The notes beneath the pieces are model-generated. The model was not told where the DNA came from, did not search any database, and was given only the letters and a program-made list of their open reading frames with translations. DNA of 64,000 nucleotides from Streptomyces erythrochromogenes (GTDB lineage Bacteria > Actinomycetota > Actinomycetes > Streptomycetales > Streptomycetaceae), in NCBI RefSeq assembly GCF_036170895.1, contig NZ_CP108036.1, positions 4,529,501-4,593,500 on the forward strand, read 5' to 3'. How positions within the stretch are numbered: the stretch's first letter is position 1; every line of letters begins with the position of its first letter. The position numbers were made by a program, and so were the translations under genes. Below are positions 43,858 through 51,418 of the stretch, piece by piece.

Positions 43858-44283
43858 ATGCCTGGTCCCTATGTCATCCGCGGTTCGGTCGCGCTCCCCG
43901 AGGGGGAGCTCTCCTGGCGTTTCTCGCGGTCCTCCGGGCCCGGCGGGCAGCACGTGAACACCTCGGACTCGCGCGTGGAGCTGCTGTTCGACCTGGCGGC
44001 GACCAAGGCGCTGCCCGAGGTCTGGAAGGAGCGGGCGCTGGAGCGCCTCGCCGGCCGGCTGGTGGGCGGGGTGGTGACCGTACGGGCCTCCGAGCACCGG
44101 TCGCAGCTGCGCAACCGGGAGATGGCGCTGGTCCGGCTGGCCTCGCTGCTGGCCGAGGCGACGGCGCCGCCGCCCAAGCAGCGCCGCGCGACGAAGATCC
44201 CGCGCGGGATCAACGAGCGGCGGCTGCGGGAGAAGAAGGCGCGGGCCGAGACCAAGCGGGGCCGGACCGGCCGGGACTGGTAG
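43858..44283 (+). CDS. arfB: alternative ribosome-rescue peptidyl-tRNA hydrolase ArfB
   Basis: A 141-residue release-factor-like hydrolase. The catalytic GGQ is in [18 protein letters not shown], and the strongly basic C-terminal tail ([20 protein letters not shown]) enters the empty mRNA channel of stalled ribosomes. It lacks the codon-recognition domain of RF1/RF2, as expected for ArfB/ICT1. ATG 43858 is two bases after AGGGGG, closer than ideal; the in-frame ATG at 43816 would extend into terD promoter sequence. Confidence 0.93.
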   Translation: MPGPYVIRGSVALPEGELSWRFSRSSGPGGQHVNTSDSRVELLFDLAATKALPEVWKERALERLAGRLVGGVVTVRASEHRSQLRNREMALVRLASLLAEATAPPPKQRRATKIPRGINERRLREKKARAETKRGRTGRDW

Positions 44284-44308
44284 CCGCGGCGGGAGCACGG
44301 CCTGCGGA

Positions 44309-44875
44309 TCAGCCCAGGTGCCGATAGCGCCCGCGGAAGTGCGTCAGCGGCGGGGAGTCCGGGGAGGGCAGGGCGGCCGTCAGGACGCGGCCGATCACCA
44401 GGGTGTGGTCGCCCGCCTCGACGCGGTTCTCCGTACGGCACTCCAGGGTGGCGAGGGCGCCGCTCAGCAGGGGCGCGCCGGAGGCCTCGCCGCGTACGTA
44501 CGGGAGGTCGGCGAAGAGCAGCCGGTCGCTGATGCGGCCCTTCATCGCGAAGCGGCCCGCGATCTGGAGCTGGTGGTCGGCGAGGACGGAGACCGCCCAC
44601 AGCGGCTGCTCCGCCAGCAGGTCGTCCATGCGGGAGCCCTCGCGCAGGCTCACCAGGACCAGGGGCGGGTCGAGGGACACGGACATGAAGGCGGTCGCCG
44701 TCATGCCGACGTCCTCGCCGCGCGGCCCGCCGGCCGTCAGCGGGGCCTCGTGTGCGGTGATCAGGCACACGCCCGCGGTCAGCCGGGACATCGCGGCGCG
44801 GAACTCGTCATTGCTCACCCCCTCAGCATGGGGGCTCGTGTCGGGCGGGGCGGGTACGGGGGTCGTCTTCAGCAC
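44309..44875 (-). CDS. flavin reductase family protein
   Basis: A 188-residue split-barrel FMN-binding protein of the HpaC/ActVB type. Recognisable parts are AAMSRLTAGVCLITA, GMTATAFMSVSLDPPLVLVSL and the C-terminal LTHFRGRYRHLG. It would reduce FMN or FAD with NAD(P)H to supply a two-component monooxygenase, but no monooxygenase is adjacent. GTG 44875 follows TAGCGT by 6 nt. Confidence 0.88.
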   Translation of the reverse strand: MLKTTPVPAPPDTSPHAEGVSNDEFRAAMSRLTAGVCLITAHEAPLTAGGPRGEDVGMTATAFMSVSLDPPLVLVSLREGSRMDDLLAEQPLWAVSVLADHQLQIAGRFAMKGRISDRLLFADLPYVRGEASGAPLLSGALATLECRTENRVEAGDHTLVIGRVLTAALPSPDSPPLTHFRGRYRHLG

Positions 44876-44881
44876 CCTTGA

Positions 44882-44887
44882 ACGCTA
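44882..44887 (-). promoter_or_regulatory. leaderless-type -10 element of the flavin reductase gene
   Basis: TAGCGT on the minus strand, 6 nt before GTG 44875. Confidence 0.55.
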
Positions 44888-44983
44888 ATCCCGCCCTCCC
44901 GTGCGGCACATCGGGCCCTGGTCCGAGTCGTGCCCCCGCCCCTCGGCCTAGGCCCGGGCGTATCGTTTGCTCACGAGAAGGCG

Positions 44984-44997
44984 GGGGAGCGCTCCCA
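44984..44997. promoter_or_regulatory. CebR/LacI-type palindrome upstream of cdgB
   Basis: GGGGAGCGCTCCCA matches the CebR operator TGGGAGCGCTCCCA at 13 of 14 positions and contains a perfect 12-bp palindrome. Confidence 0.55.
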
Positions 44998-45034
44998 GTC
45001 CGAACCGTTCCAGCGCGTACCGTTATTCATCTCA

Positions 45035-45050
45035 TGTGACTTGAGTCACA
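45035..45050. promoter_or_regulatory. Crp-type palindrome upstream of cdgB
   Basis: TGTGACTTGAGTCACA is a perfect 7-bp-arm palindrome and fits the Streptomyces Crp motif GTG-N6-GNCAC exactly. Confidence 0.65.
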
Positions 45051-45065
45051 GAGGGCAAGATTTGT

Positions 45066-45078
45066 TGACCCTGTGTAC
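45066..45078 (+). promoter_or_regulatory. BldD-like box upstream of cdgB
   Basis: TGACCCTGTGTAC fits the BldD consensus TNACNC(A/T)GNGTNA at every defined position except the last. cdgB is a known BldD target in S. coelicolor. Confidence 0.6.
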
Positions 45079-45176
45079 CTGCCGCACAGCTCACTGTGAT
45101 TCAGTGGACGGGACACCGCAACGAAACGCCGATGACAAACCTGGAGTTGCTGTCGAGGTCTCGGGGAGAGCGAGCA

Positions 45177-46907
45177 ATGGAGACCGAGTCGGAGCCGTAC
45201 GTCCGTCTTGCGACCCTGCGGCAGCTGCACCGGGTGGTGGCCGATCTCAACACGGCCCGGAGCCTGGCGGACACTCTGCAGACCGTCGTGGACGGCATCG
45301 TCGTGGGCCTCGGCTATGAGCTCGCCTGTGTCAACCTCGTTCGCCCCGACGGGGATCTCGTCGTCGCCGCCTTCGCGGGCGACCCCGCCGCGGAAGCCCT
45401 CATCACCGGTCGCGTGGGCTCCCGCGCCTCCTGGGAGCGCCGTCTGACGATGGGTGAGTGCTGGGACGGGCTCCGCTTCATCCCGCACACGGAGGGCTGG
45501 GTCCTGCTGGAGGACGACGTCCCCCAGTGGCACACCGACGGCCCCGATCCGCGCTTCGAGGACGAGTGGCACCCCGAGGACCGGCTCTATGCACCCATGT
45601 ATGCGTCCGGCGGGGAACTTCTGGGTGTCATTTCGGTGGACAGACCGCGCAACGGCCGCCGGCCCGGTGCCTGGGGCCGCGAAGCGCTCCAGATGTACGC
45701 CTTCCAGGCGGCGATTGCGATCAGCAATGCCAGGCTCCGCGCGAACATGCAGCGCGCCCTCGTCCGGCTGGAACGCGAGCAGCAGGCGCTCCGCGCCAGT
45801 GAAGAGTCGTTCCGCCAGGCCTTCGAGTACGCGCCCAGCGGCATGGCCATCGCCGAGATGGGCGGTGACCAGCACGGCCGGCTGCTGCGTACCAACGACG
45901 CGCTGTGCCGGCTGCTCGGCCGCCCCGCCTCCGTGCTGCGCCGCTACTCCTTCTCCGACCTGGTCCACCCCGAGGACATCGGCACCCTGCTGCGCACCTC
46001 CGCCGAGGGGGGCCGCGCCGAGCTGCGCCTGGGCCGCCGGGACGGCACGTACGTATGGGTCTCGCTGCGCAACTCCGTCGTGGCGGACGCCGCCGACGGG
46101 CCGCGCTTCCTGCTCACGCACGTCGAGGACATCGAGGAGCGCAAGCGCCACGAGCTCCAGCTCGCCCACCGGGCCAGCCACGACTCGCTGACCGGGCTGC
46201 CCAACAGCGCCGAGCTGCGGGCCCGGCTCGGCGCGCGGCTGTGCCGCAGGCCGCAGTCCGCGCGGGCCAGCGCCATCGAGGCCCTGGACGCGGCCTACGA
46301 GGGGCGCGAGGTGCACGGCGGGCACGACGGGCACGAGGTGCGGGTGGAGGCGGGTGGTGCGGGCGAGCACGGGTTTCAGCCCGACGGCCCCGACCGGTAC
46401 GCCGCATCGGACCCCTTCGACTTCCCCGGGGCGCCGACCGCCCCGACGGACGGACCGTACGACCACCACGTGCACACGGTGGCCCCCGCGGCCGACGTCG
46501 ACGACGGGACGAAGGGGCTGGCGGTGCTCTTCTGCGACCTCGACGGCTTCAAGTCGATCAACGACCGGTTCGGGCACCACACGGGCGACGCGGTCCTGAT
46601 CGAGGTCGCCCGGCGGCTGACGACGGGCGTCAGGGACGGTGACACCGTCGCCCGGCTGGGTGGTGACGAATTCGTCGTGCTGGCCGACGGCCTCGGTGCC
46701 GCCGACGCCGCGGACCTCGCCGTCCGGCTGCGCAACGCGATCATCCCGCCGATCCGCGTGGACGGCCGTGCGGTGCGTGTAGGCGCGAGTTTCGGCATCG
46801 GCTGGGCCAGCTGCGGCATGTCCGCGGACGAGGTGCTGCGCTCCGCCGACCAGCGGATGTACATCGAGAAGAGGTCCCGCTCCAAGGCACACCGCCGGGC
46901 GGGCTGA
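45177..46907 (+). CDS. cdgB: diguanylate cyclase CdgB (GAF-PAS-GGDEF)
   Basis: A 576-residue c-di-GMP synthase. A GAF domain lies at about residues 20-195, a PAS/PAC domain at about 215-330 (RQAFEYAPSGMAIAEM, THVEDIEERKRHE), and a GGDEF domain at about 340-565. The GGDEF domain is split by an 80-residue His/Gly/Asp-rich insertion between SHDSLTGLPN and VLFCDLDGFKSIND. The active site is RLGGDEFVVL; RDGD five residues upstream forms the inhibitory I-site. c-di-GMP keeps BldD dimeric and blocks sporulation. ATG 45177 follows GGGGAGAG; an in-frame upstream ATG at 45132 is possible. Confidence 0.93.
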   Translation: METESEPYVRLATLRQLHRVVADLNTARSLADTLQTVVDGIVVGLGYELACVNLVRPDGDLVVAAFAGDPAAEALITGRVGSRASWERRLTMGECWDGLRFIPHTEGWVLLEDDVPQWHTDGPDPRFEDEWHPEDRLYAPMYASGGELLGVISVDRPRNGRRPGAWGREALQMYAFQAAIAISNARLRANMQRALVRLEREQQALRASEESFRQAFEYAPSGMAIAEMGGDQHGRLLRTNDALCRLLGRPASVLRRYSFSDLVHPEDIGTLLRTSAEGGRAELRLGRRDGTYVWVSLRNSVVADAADGPRFLLTHVEDIEERKRHELQLAHRASHDSLTGLPNSAELRARLGARLCRRPQSARASAIEALDAAYEGREVHGGHDGHEVRVEAGGAGEHGFQPDGPDRYAASDPFDFPGAPTAPTDGPYDHHVHTVAPAADVDDGTKGLAVLFCDLDGFKSINDRFGHHTGDAVLIEVARRLTTGVRDGDTVARLGGDEFVVLADGLGAADAADLAVRLRNAIIPPIRVDGRAVRVGASFGIGWASCGMSADEVLRSADQRMYIEKRSRSKAHRRAG

Positions 46908-46975
46908 GGCGGTCCGTCACCCGTGTGTGCACCTGTTCGGGGTAGGCTCCCGGGGGTCGAAAGGAGTGACCTGCG

Positions 46976-48010
46976 ATGACGACGCCCGCGAACAACGGTC
47001 CGCACGGTGGGGCGAACAAGCCCGAGGACGACGATCCGTTCGGCTACCTCTACGAGGATGGCCAGGCGGCCGGAGCCACCCCGCCCGCGTCGGGCGGCGG
47101 GTACGGCTACCCCGGCGGGGCGGTCGGCGGTCACCCCGGTGCACAGCCCGGTGTCCCCCGTACCTCGCACCACCAGGTGCGTACGGTCGGCGACCGCAGG
47201 AACGGCGGCCAGCGCGGCCCCGTCCCGCAGCAGCAGAGCCCCGGTTACCAGGCCCAGTACCAGGCCCCCGAGGCGCTCCAGGCGGGCGGCTACGGCGTTC
47301 CGCAGCAGCCCCAGTCCCCGCAGCACCAGACCCAGACGATCGGGCAGGCCGGCGGTCACGGCGGCCACGGTGGCGGTGGCTCCAGTCGGCGCGGCCTGCT
47401 GATCGCGGCCGTCGCGGTGGTCGGCGCGGTCGTGATCGGCATCGGTGCGGCCCTCGCGTTCGGCGACAAGGGCAAGGCCGAGGACAAGGGCAACGACACC
47501 GCGAACGGCGGCCAGCAGTCGGCGGCCCCGAAGGACCCGGCGAGCCCGACCCCGAGCACGAAGCCCTCGCAGGCCCCGCTGCCGAAGGGCGAGGCGGCCG
47601 GTGCGGGCATGGTGCTGACCGGCGGTGCGAAGCTGGACAGCACGGTGCCGGGTTCGAAGAGCTCGGGCGGTCAGTACGTCGCGGGCTTCAACCAGCCCGG
47701 TGCGGCCCTCACCTGGACGGTGGACGTGCCGGAGGCGGGCGACTACACGCTGTTCGTCAACTACGGCGTCCCCGGCAAGGACGGCAAGGCGACCCTCACG
47801 GTCAACGGGCAGACCCCGACCCAGGGGCTGAACCTGGCCAACTTCGCCAAGGCGGCCGACGGCGCCTGGGACAAGGGCTGGACGCGCACCTACGCGTGGA
47901 TCACCCTCAAGAAGGGCTCGAACGCGATGAAGATCTCGTGCGAGCCCGGCAACCAGTGCGACGTGATCTTCGACCAGCTGGAGCTGGCCTCGGGCCACAC
48001 CAAGCGCTGA
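46976..48010 (+). CDS. membrane-anchored protein with C-terminal CBM-like domain
   Basis: A 344-residue protein. The N-terminal 135 residues are Gly/Pro/Gln-rich and disordered on the cytoplasmic side. One membrane segment (GLLIAAVAVVGAVVIGIGAAL, about 140-160) is followed by a Ser/Thr/Pro-rich linker. The external domain of about 130 residues has VDVPEAGDYTLFVNYGVPG and IFDQLELASG, the pattern of CBM35/CBM6-like carbohydrate-binding modules. It may bind cell-wall or extracellular glycan; there is no catalytic domain. AAAGGAGTGA precedes the ATG. It lies 68 nt after cdgB and may be co-transcribed. Confidence 0.8.
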   Translation: MTTPANNGPHGGANKPEDDDPFGYLYEDGQAAGATPPASGGGYGYPGGAVGGHPGAQPGVPRTSHHQVRTVGDRRNGGQRGPVPQQQSPGYQAQYQAPEALQAGGYGVPQQPQSPQHQTQTIGQAGGHGGHGGGGSSRRGLLIAAVAVVGAVVIGIGAALAFGDKGKAEDKGNDTANGGQQSAAPKDPASPTPSTKPSQAPLPKGEAAGAGMVLTGGAKLDSTVPGSKSSGGQYVAGFNQPGAALTWTVDVPEAGDYTLFVNYGVPGKDGKATLTVNGQTPTQGLNLANFAKAADGAWDKGWTRTYAWITLKKGSNAMKISCEPGNQCDVIFDQLELASGHTKR

Positions 48011-48023
48011 CCGAGACCCGCTG

Positions 48024-48067
48024 AACGCTTCTGGCCCTGCCGCTCGAGCGGCAGGGCCAGAAGCGTT
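48024..48067. terminator. 44-nt perfect palindrome, bidirectional terminator
   Basis: A 22-bp fully complementary stem with no unpaired loop bases, centred on CTCGAG between the convergent CBM-like and PfkB genes. It is one of the longest perfect palindromes in the window. Confidence 0.92.
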
Positions 48068-48074
48068 TGCCGCG

Positions 48075-48995
48075 TCAGTTGCCGTTCCTCACGCGGACGG
48101 TCTGCCGCAGTTCCTCGTAGACGCCGGGGTCGAACTCTCCCGCCACCGGGGCCAGGACCGTGGCTGCCGAGAGGGCGACCGCGCGGGTGAGACGGTCCGG
48201 CCAGTCCAGGCCCTCCGCCAGGGCGGACAGCAGGCCGGCGACGACGGAGTCGCCTGCTCCGGTGGGGTTGCCGGACAGCGGGCGCGGCGGGGCCGCCTGC
48301 CAGGTGCCCTGGGCGGTGGCGGCCAGCAGGCCGGCCGGTCCCAGCGAGGTGACCACCGCGTGCGCGCCGCGGCGGCGGGCGTCGCGGCTGGCGGGGAGCG
48401 GGTCGCGGGAGCCGGTGAGCTCGGCCAGCTCGGCGGCGTTCGGCTTGATGATCTCGGGGCGGGCGGCGACCCCGCGGCGCAGGGCCTCGCCGCTGGTGTC
48501 CAGCAGGACGGGGACTCCGGCCGCGCGGGCCGTCCGTACGAGCACCGCGTACGCGCCCACGGGCACGCCCGGCGGGAGGCTGCCGCACAGGGCCACCGCC
48601 CGTACCCCGGACACGAGCTCCTCGTAGTGCGCGAGGAACCGCGACCACTCCGCGGGCGTGATCAGCGGGCCCGGCTCGTTGAACTGCGTGGTGTCGCCGG
48701 AGGCTTCGTCGACCACGGCCAGGGTGCGGCGCGAGGCGCCCCCGCAGGGGACCAGGGCGTCCACCACCCCGGGGGAGGCGGCCAGCGCGCTCCGTACGAC
48801 GGAGCCGACCGGGCCGCCGGCGAAGCCCGTCGCCGTGACCTTGTGGCCGAGCGCGGCGAGGACGCGGGCGACGTTGAGCCCCTTGCCGCCGGGCCGTTCG
48901 GTCACGGCGGTGACCCGGTGCGAGGCGTGCGGAAGCAGCCGCGGCACGCGGTACGTGACGTCGAGTGCGGTGTTGAGCGTCACGGTCAGGATCAT
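48075..48995 (-). CDS. PfkB-family hexose-phosphate kinase (1-phosphofructokinase/tagatose-6-P kinase type)
   Basis: A 306-residue ribokinase-fold kinase of the LacC/FruK subgroup. The start MILTVTLNTALDVTYRV, the NVARVLAALGHKVTATGF substrate region and the C-terminal signature GNPTGAGDSVVAGLL (catalytic Asp) are present. It phosphorylates a sugar phosphate at C1 or C6. It lies downstream of nagA in the same direction but separated by about 135 bases, and may act on an amino-sugar-derived phosphate. GGGGGTG precedes ATG 48995; an in-frame ATG at 49028 is less likely. Confidence 0.88.
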   Translation of the reverse strand: MILTVTLNTALDVTYRVPRLLPHASHRVTAVTERPGGKGLNVARVLAALGHKVTATGFAGGPVGSVVRSALAASPGVVDALVPCGGASRRTLAVVDEASGDTTQFNEPGPLITPAEWSRFLAHYEELVSGVRAVALCGSLPPGVPVGAYAVLVRTARAAGVPVLLDTSGEALRRGVAARPEIIKPNAAELAELTGSRDPLPASRDARRRGAHAVVTSLGPAGLLAATAQGTWQAAPPRPLSGNPTGAGDSVVAGLLSALAEGLDWPDRLTRAVALSAATVLAPVAGEFDPGVYEELRQTVRVRNGN

Positions 48996-49131
48996 GGGCA
49001 CCCCCGGGTCTGTTGCTGCCGGGATCATGCCAGGGGGTACCTCCCAGCGGTAGCCGGGGGCGAGGCGGTCGGCCCGGTCCCACGGGCCGGCCGCCTCGTC
49101 CCGTCCAGCCGCTCGGCCGTCAGGAGGACCC

Positions 49132-50283
49132 TCAGAGGGCCGGGCTGACGATCCATTCGCCGCGCCGCATGACGCCCTTGACGTCGAAGGCGGCGTCCAG
49201 GACGACGAGGTCCGCGTACTTGCCGGGCTCCAGCGAGCCGATCTCGTCGTACAGGCCGATCAGCTTGGCCGGGTTGGCGGAGATCGCCTGGACCACGGAC
49301 TCCACCGGCAGCTTGTCGAGGGTCACCGAGCGCTTGAAGGCGGTGTCGAGGGTGAGCGTCGAGCCGGCGATGGAACCGCCCTCGACGAGGCGGGCCACAC
49401 CGCCCTTGACCTCGACCTCCAGCGGACCGAGGTGGTAGGTCCCGTCGCCGAAGCCGGCCGCGTCCATGGCGTCGGTGATCAGTGCCACGCGGTGTGCGCC
49501 CGCGTGGTGGAAGGCCAGTTCGAGGGCGGCGGGGTGCAGGTGGGTGCCGTCGTTGATGAGCTCGACGGTGATCCGCTCGTCCTCCAGGAGGGCGGCGATC
49601 GGGCCGGGTTCGCGGTGCGCGAGCGCGGGCATCGCGTTGAAGAGGTGGGTGGCCACGGTCGCGCCCGCATCGATGGCGGCGCGCGTCTGCTCGTACGAGG
49701 CGTCGGTGTGCCCGATCGCGGCGATGACGCCGTGCTCGGCCAGCAGCCGTACGGAGTCCAGGCCGCCCGGCAGTTCGGTGGCCAGGGTGAACATGCGGGC
49801 GGCGCCGTGGGCCGCGTCGATGAGCTTGCGGACCTCGGCCGGGTCGGGGTCGCGGAGCAGGTCCTCCTTGTGGGCGCCCTTGCGGCAGGCGTTGATGAAC
49901 GGCCCCTCGAAGTGGATGCCGGCGATCTCGCCCTGTTGGGTCAGCTCGGCCAGCAGCCCGGCCCGCCGGGCGAGTTCGTCGAGGTCCCCGGTGACGGTGG
50001 AGGCGACCAGGGTGGTGGTGCCGTGCGCGCGGTGGGTGCGCACGCCCCGGAGGACGTCCTCGGCGGTGCCGGAGGTGAACGAGGCGCCGCCGCCACCGTG
50101 GTTGTGCATGTCGACGAAGCCGGGGACGATCCAGTGCCCGGTCAGGTCGACGATCTCGGCGCCCTCGCGGGCGCTGCCGGCGATGCGGCCGCCGTCGACG
50201 ATGACCCGGCCGCCCGCCACGGTCCCGGTGGGCAGCACCACCCTGGCGCCGGAGAGAACAGTGCTGTGTGCGCTTCCGGACAT
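49132..50283 (-). CDS. nagA: N-acetylglucosamine-6-phosphate deacetylase
   Basis: A 383-residue amidohydrolase. The first metal motif is PGFVDMHNHGGGG. HFEGPFINACRKGAH contains the metal Glu, and AIGHTDASYEQ, THLFNAMPAL and LITDAMDAAG complete the active site. It removes acetate from GlcNAc-6-P to give GlcN-6-P, whose level controls DasR. Its start overlaps the nagK stop by one base (TGATG type), forming a nagK-nagA operon. Confidence 0.96.
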   Translation of the reverse strand: MSGSAHSTVLSGARVVLPTGTVAGGRVIVDGGRIAGSAREGAEIVDLTGHWIVPGFVDMHNHGGGGASFTSGTAEDVLRGVRTHRAHGTTTLVASTVTGDLDELARRAGLLAELTQQGEIAGIHFEGPFINACRKGAHKEDLLRDPDPAEVRKLIDAAHGAARMFTLATELPGGLDSVRLLAEHGVIAAIGHTDASYEQTRAAIDAGATVATHLFNAMPALAHREPGPIAALLEDERITVELINDGTHLHPAALELAFHHAGAHRVALITDAMDAAGFGDGTYHLGPLEVEVKGGVARLVEGGSIAGSTLTLDTAFKRSVTLDKLPVESVVQAISANPAKLIGLYDEIGSLEPGKYADLVVLDAAFDVKGVMRRGEWIVSPAL

Positions 50284-51251
50284 CAGGCCGGTACCTCCGT
50301 GGCGAGTAGGTCCCAGGCGAGCAGCCCTGCGCCCAGGCAGCCGGCGGTGTCCCCGAGGGCCGCCGGCACGATGTGGGGGAGCCGCTGGAACGTCACGCGC
50401 TCCTCCACGGCCTTCCGTAGTGGTGTGAACAAGGTTTCCCCCGCCTCGGCGAGCCCCCCACCGATGATCAGCGTGCGCGGGTCCAGCAGGGTGATCGCGG
50501 TGACCAGCCCGTCGGCGAGGGCTCCTACGGCGGCCAGCCAGACCTCGCGGGCGCGCGCGTCACCCGATTCGACGGCCTTGGCGCAGTCGGCGGCGTCGGC
50601 CCCGGGGTCGCCGGAGGCGGCCGCCCAGGCTCGGCTGACGGCCGCGGCGGAGGCGAGTGTCTCCAGGCAGCCGCGCTGGCCGCAGCCGCAGTCGGGGCCG
50701 CCGGGGCGGACCACGATGTGCCCGATCTCGCCCGCGTACCCGTGGGCGCCGGCCTCGATGCGGCCGGCGATGCCGATGGCGCCGGCGATGCCGGTGCCGA
50801 GCGGGACGAAGAGGAAGCGGTCGGCGCCCCGGCCGGCGCCGATGCGGCCTTCGGCGAGCCCGCCCGTGCGCACGTCGTGGCCGAGGGCCACGGGGATCCC
50901 GCCGAGGCGCCCGGTGAGCAGCGCGCGCAGCGGTACGTCGCGCCAGCCGAGGTTCGCCGCGTAGACGGCGATTCCGTTGTCGGCGTCGACGATGCCCGGG
51001 ACGGCGACGCCGGCGGCCGAGGCGGCCCGTCCGAAGCGTTCCCGCCCGGTGGCGAGGAGCTCGGCGGCGAAGTCCTGGATCGTCTCGACGACGGCGTCGG
51101 GGCCCCGCTCGCGGCCGGTGGCGCGGCGCGCTTCGTGCAGCAGGGTGCCTCCCCCAGCTACCGCTGGGTGGTGCCCCCCTTCGGCGATGAGGGCGGCTTT
51201 TATCCCGGTGCCGCCCACATCGAGGGCGATGACGTGTTTCACGGGTTTCAC
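50283..51251 (-). CDS. nagK: ROK-family N-acetylglucosamine kinase
   Basis: A 322-residue ROK kinase. The phosphate loop is ALDVGGTGIKAAL, and the zinc-binding segment GGPDCGCGQRGCLETLAS has the ROK Cys cluster. The catalytic Asp lies in LGHDVRTGGLAEGRIG. It phosphorylates intracellular GlcNAc from chitobiose or cell-wall turnover. GTG 51251 is used here; GTG 51242, three codons on, is an equally good start because neither has a ribosome site. The divergent region carries two DasR-like sites. Confidence 0.92.
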   Translation of the reverse strand: MKPVKHVIALDVGGTGIKAALIAEGGHHPAVAGGGTLLHEARRATGRERGPDAVVETIQDFAAELLATGRERFGRAASAAGVAVPGIVDADNGIAVYAANLGWRDVPLRALLTGRLGGIPVALGHDVRTGGLAEGRIGAGRGADRFLFVPLGTGIAGAIGIAGRIEAGAHGYAGEIGHIVVRPGGPDCGCGQRGCLETLASAAAVSRAWAAASGDPGADAADCAKAVESGDARAREVWLAAVGALADGLVTAITLLDPRTLIIGGGLAEAGETLFTPLRKAVEERVTFQRLPHIVPAALGDTAGCLGAGLLAWDLLATEVPA

Positions 51252-51278
51252 AGAGACAGTCTCGCGTGCTCGGCGGGG

Positions 51279-51294
51279 AAAGGTCTAGTCCATT
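51279..51294. promoter_or_regulatory. DasR-responsive element upstream of nagK
   Basis: AAAGGTCTAGTCCATT, 28 nt before the nagK start, shares the GGTCTAG-CC core of dre and 13 bases with the msiK site. Confidence 0.75.
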
Positions 51295-51364
51295 GAGGGG
51301 GATTGTTGAGTGACCATACAAATCGGGCGCCCTGGTGGGGGGCCTGATGTGGACGAGCCGCCAA

Positions 51365-51380
51365 AGTGGTGTAGACCTTA
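51365..51380. promoter_or_regulatory. DasR-responsive element upstream of the sugar-binding lipoprotein gene
   Basis: AGTGGTGTAGACCTTA, 39 nt before GTG 51419, fits a dre variant with the TGGTGTAGACC core. Confidence 0.7.
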
Positions 51381-51418
51381 CGTGGATCGTACGTACAACA
51401 AGGGGTGGATCGATACCT

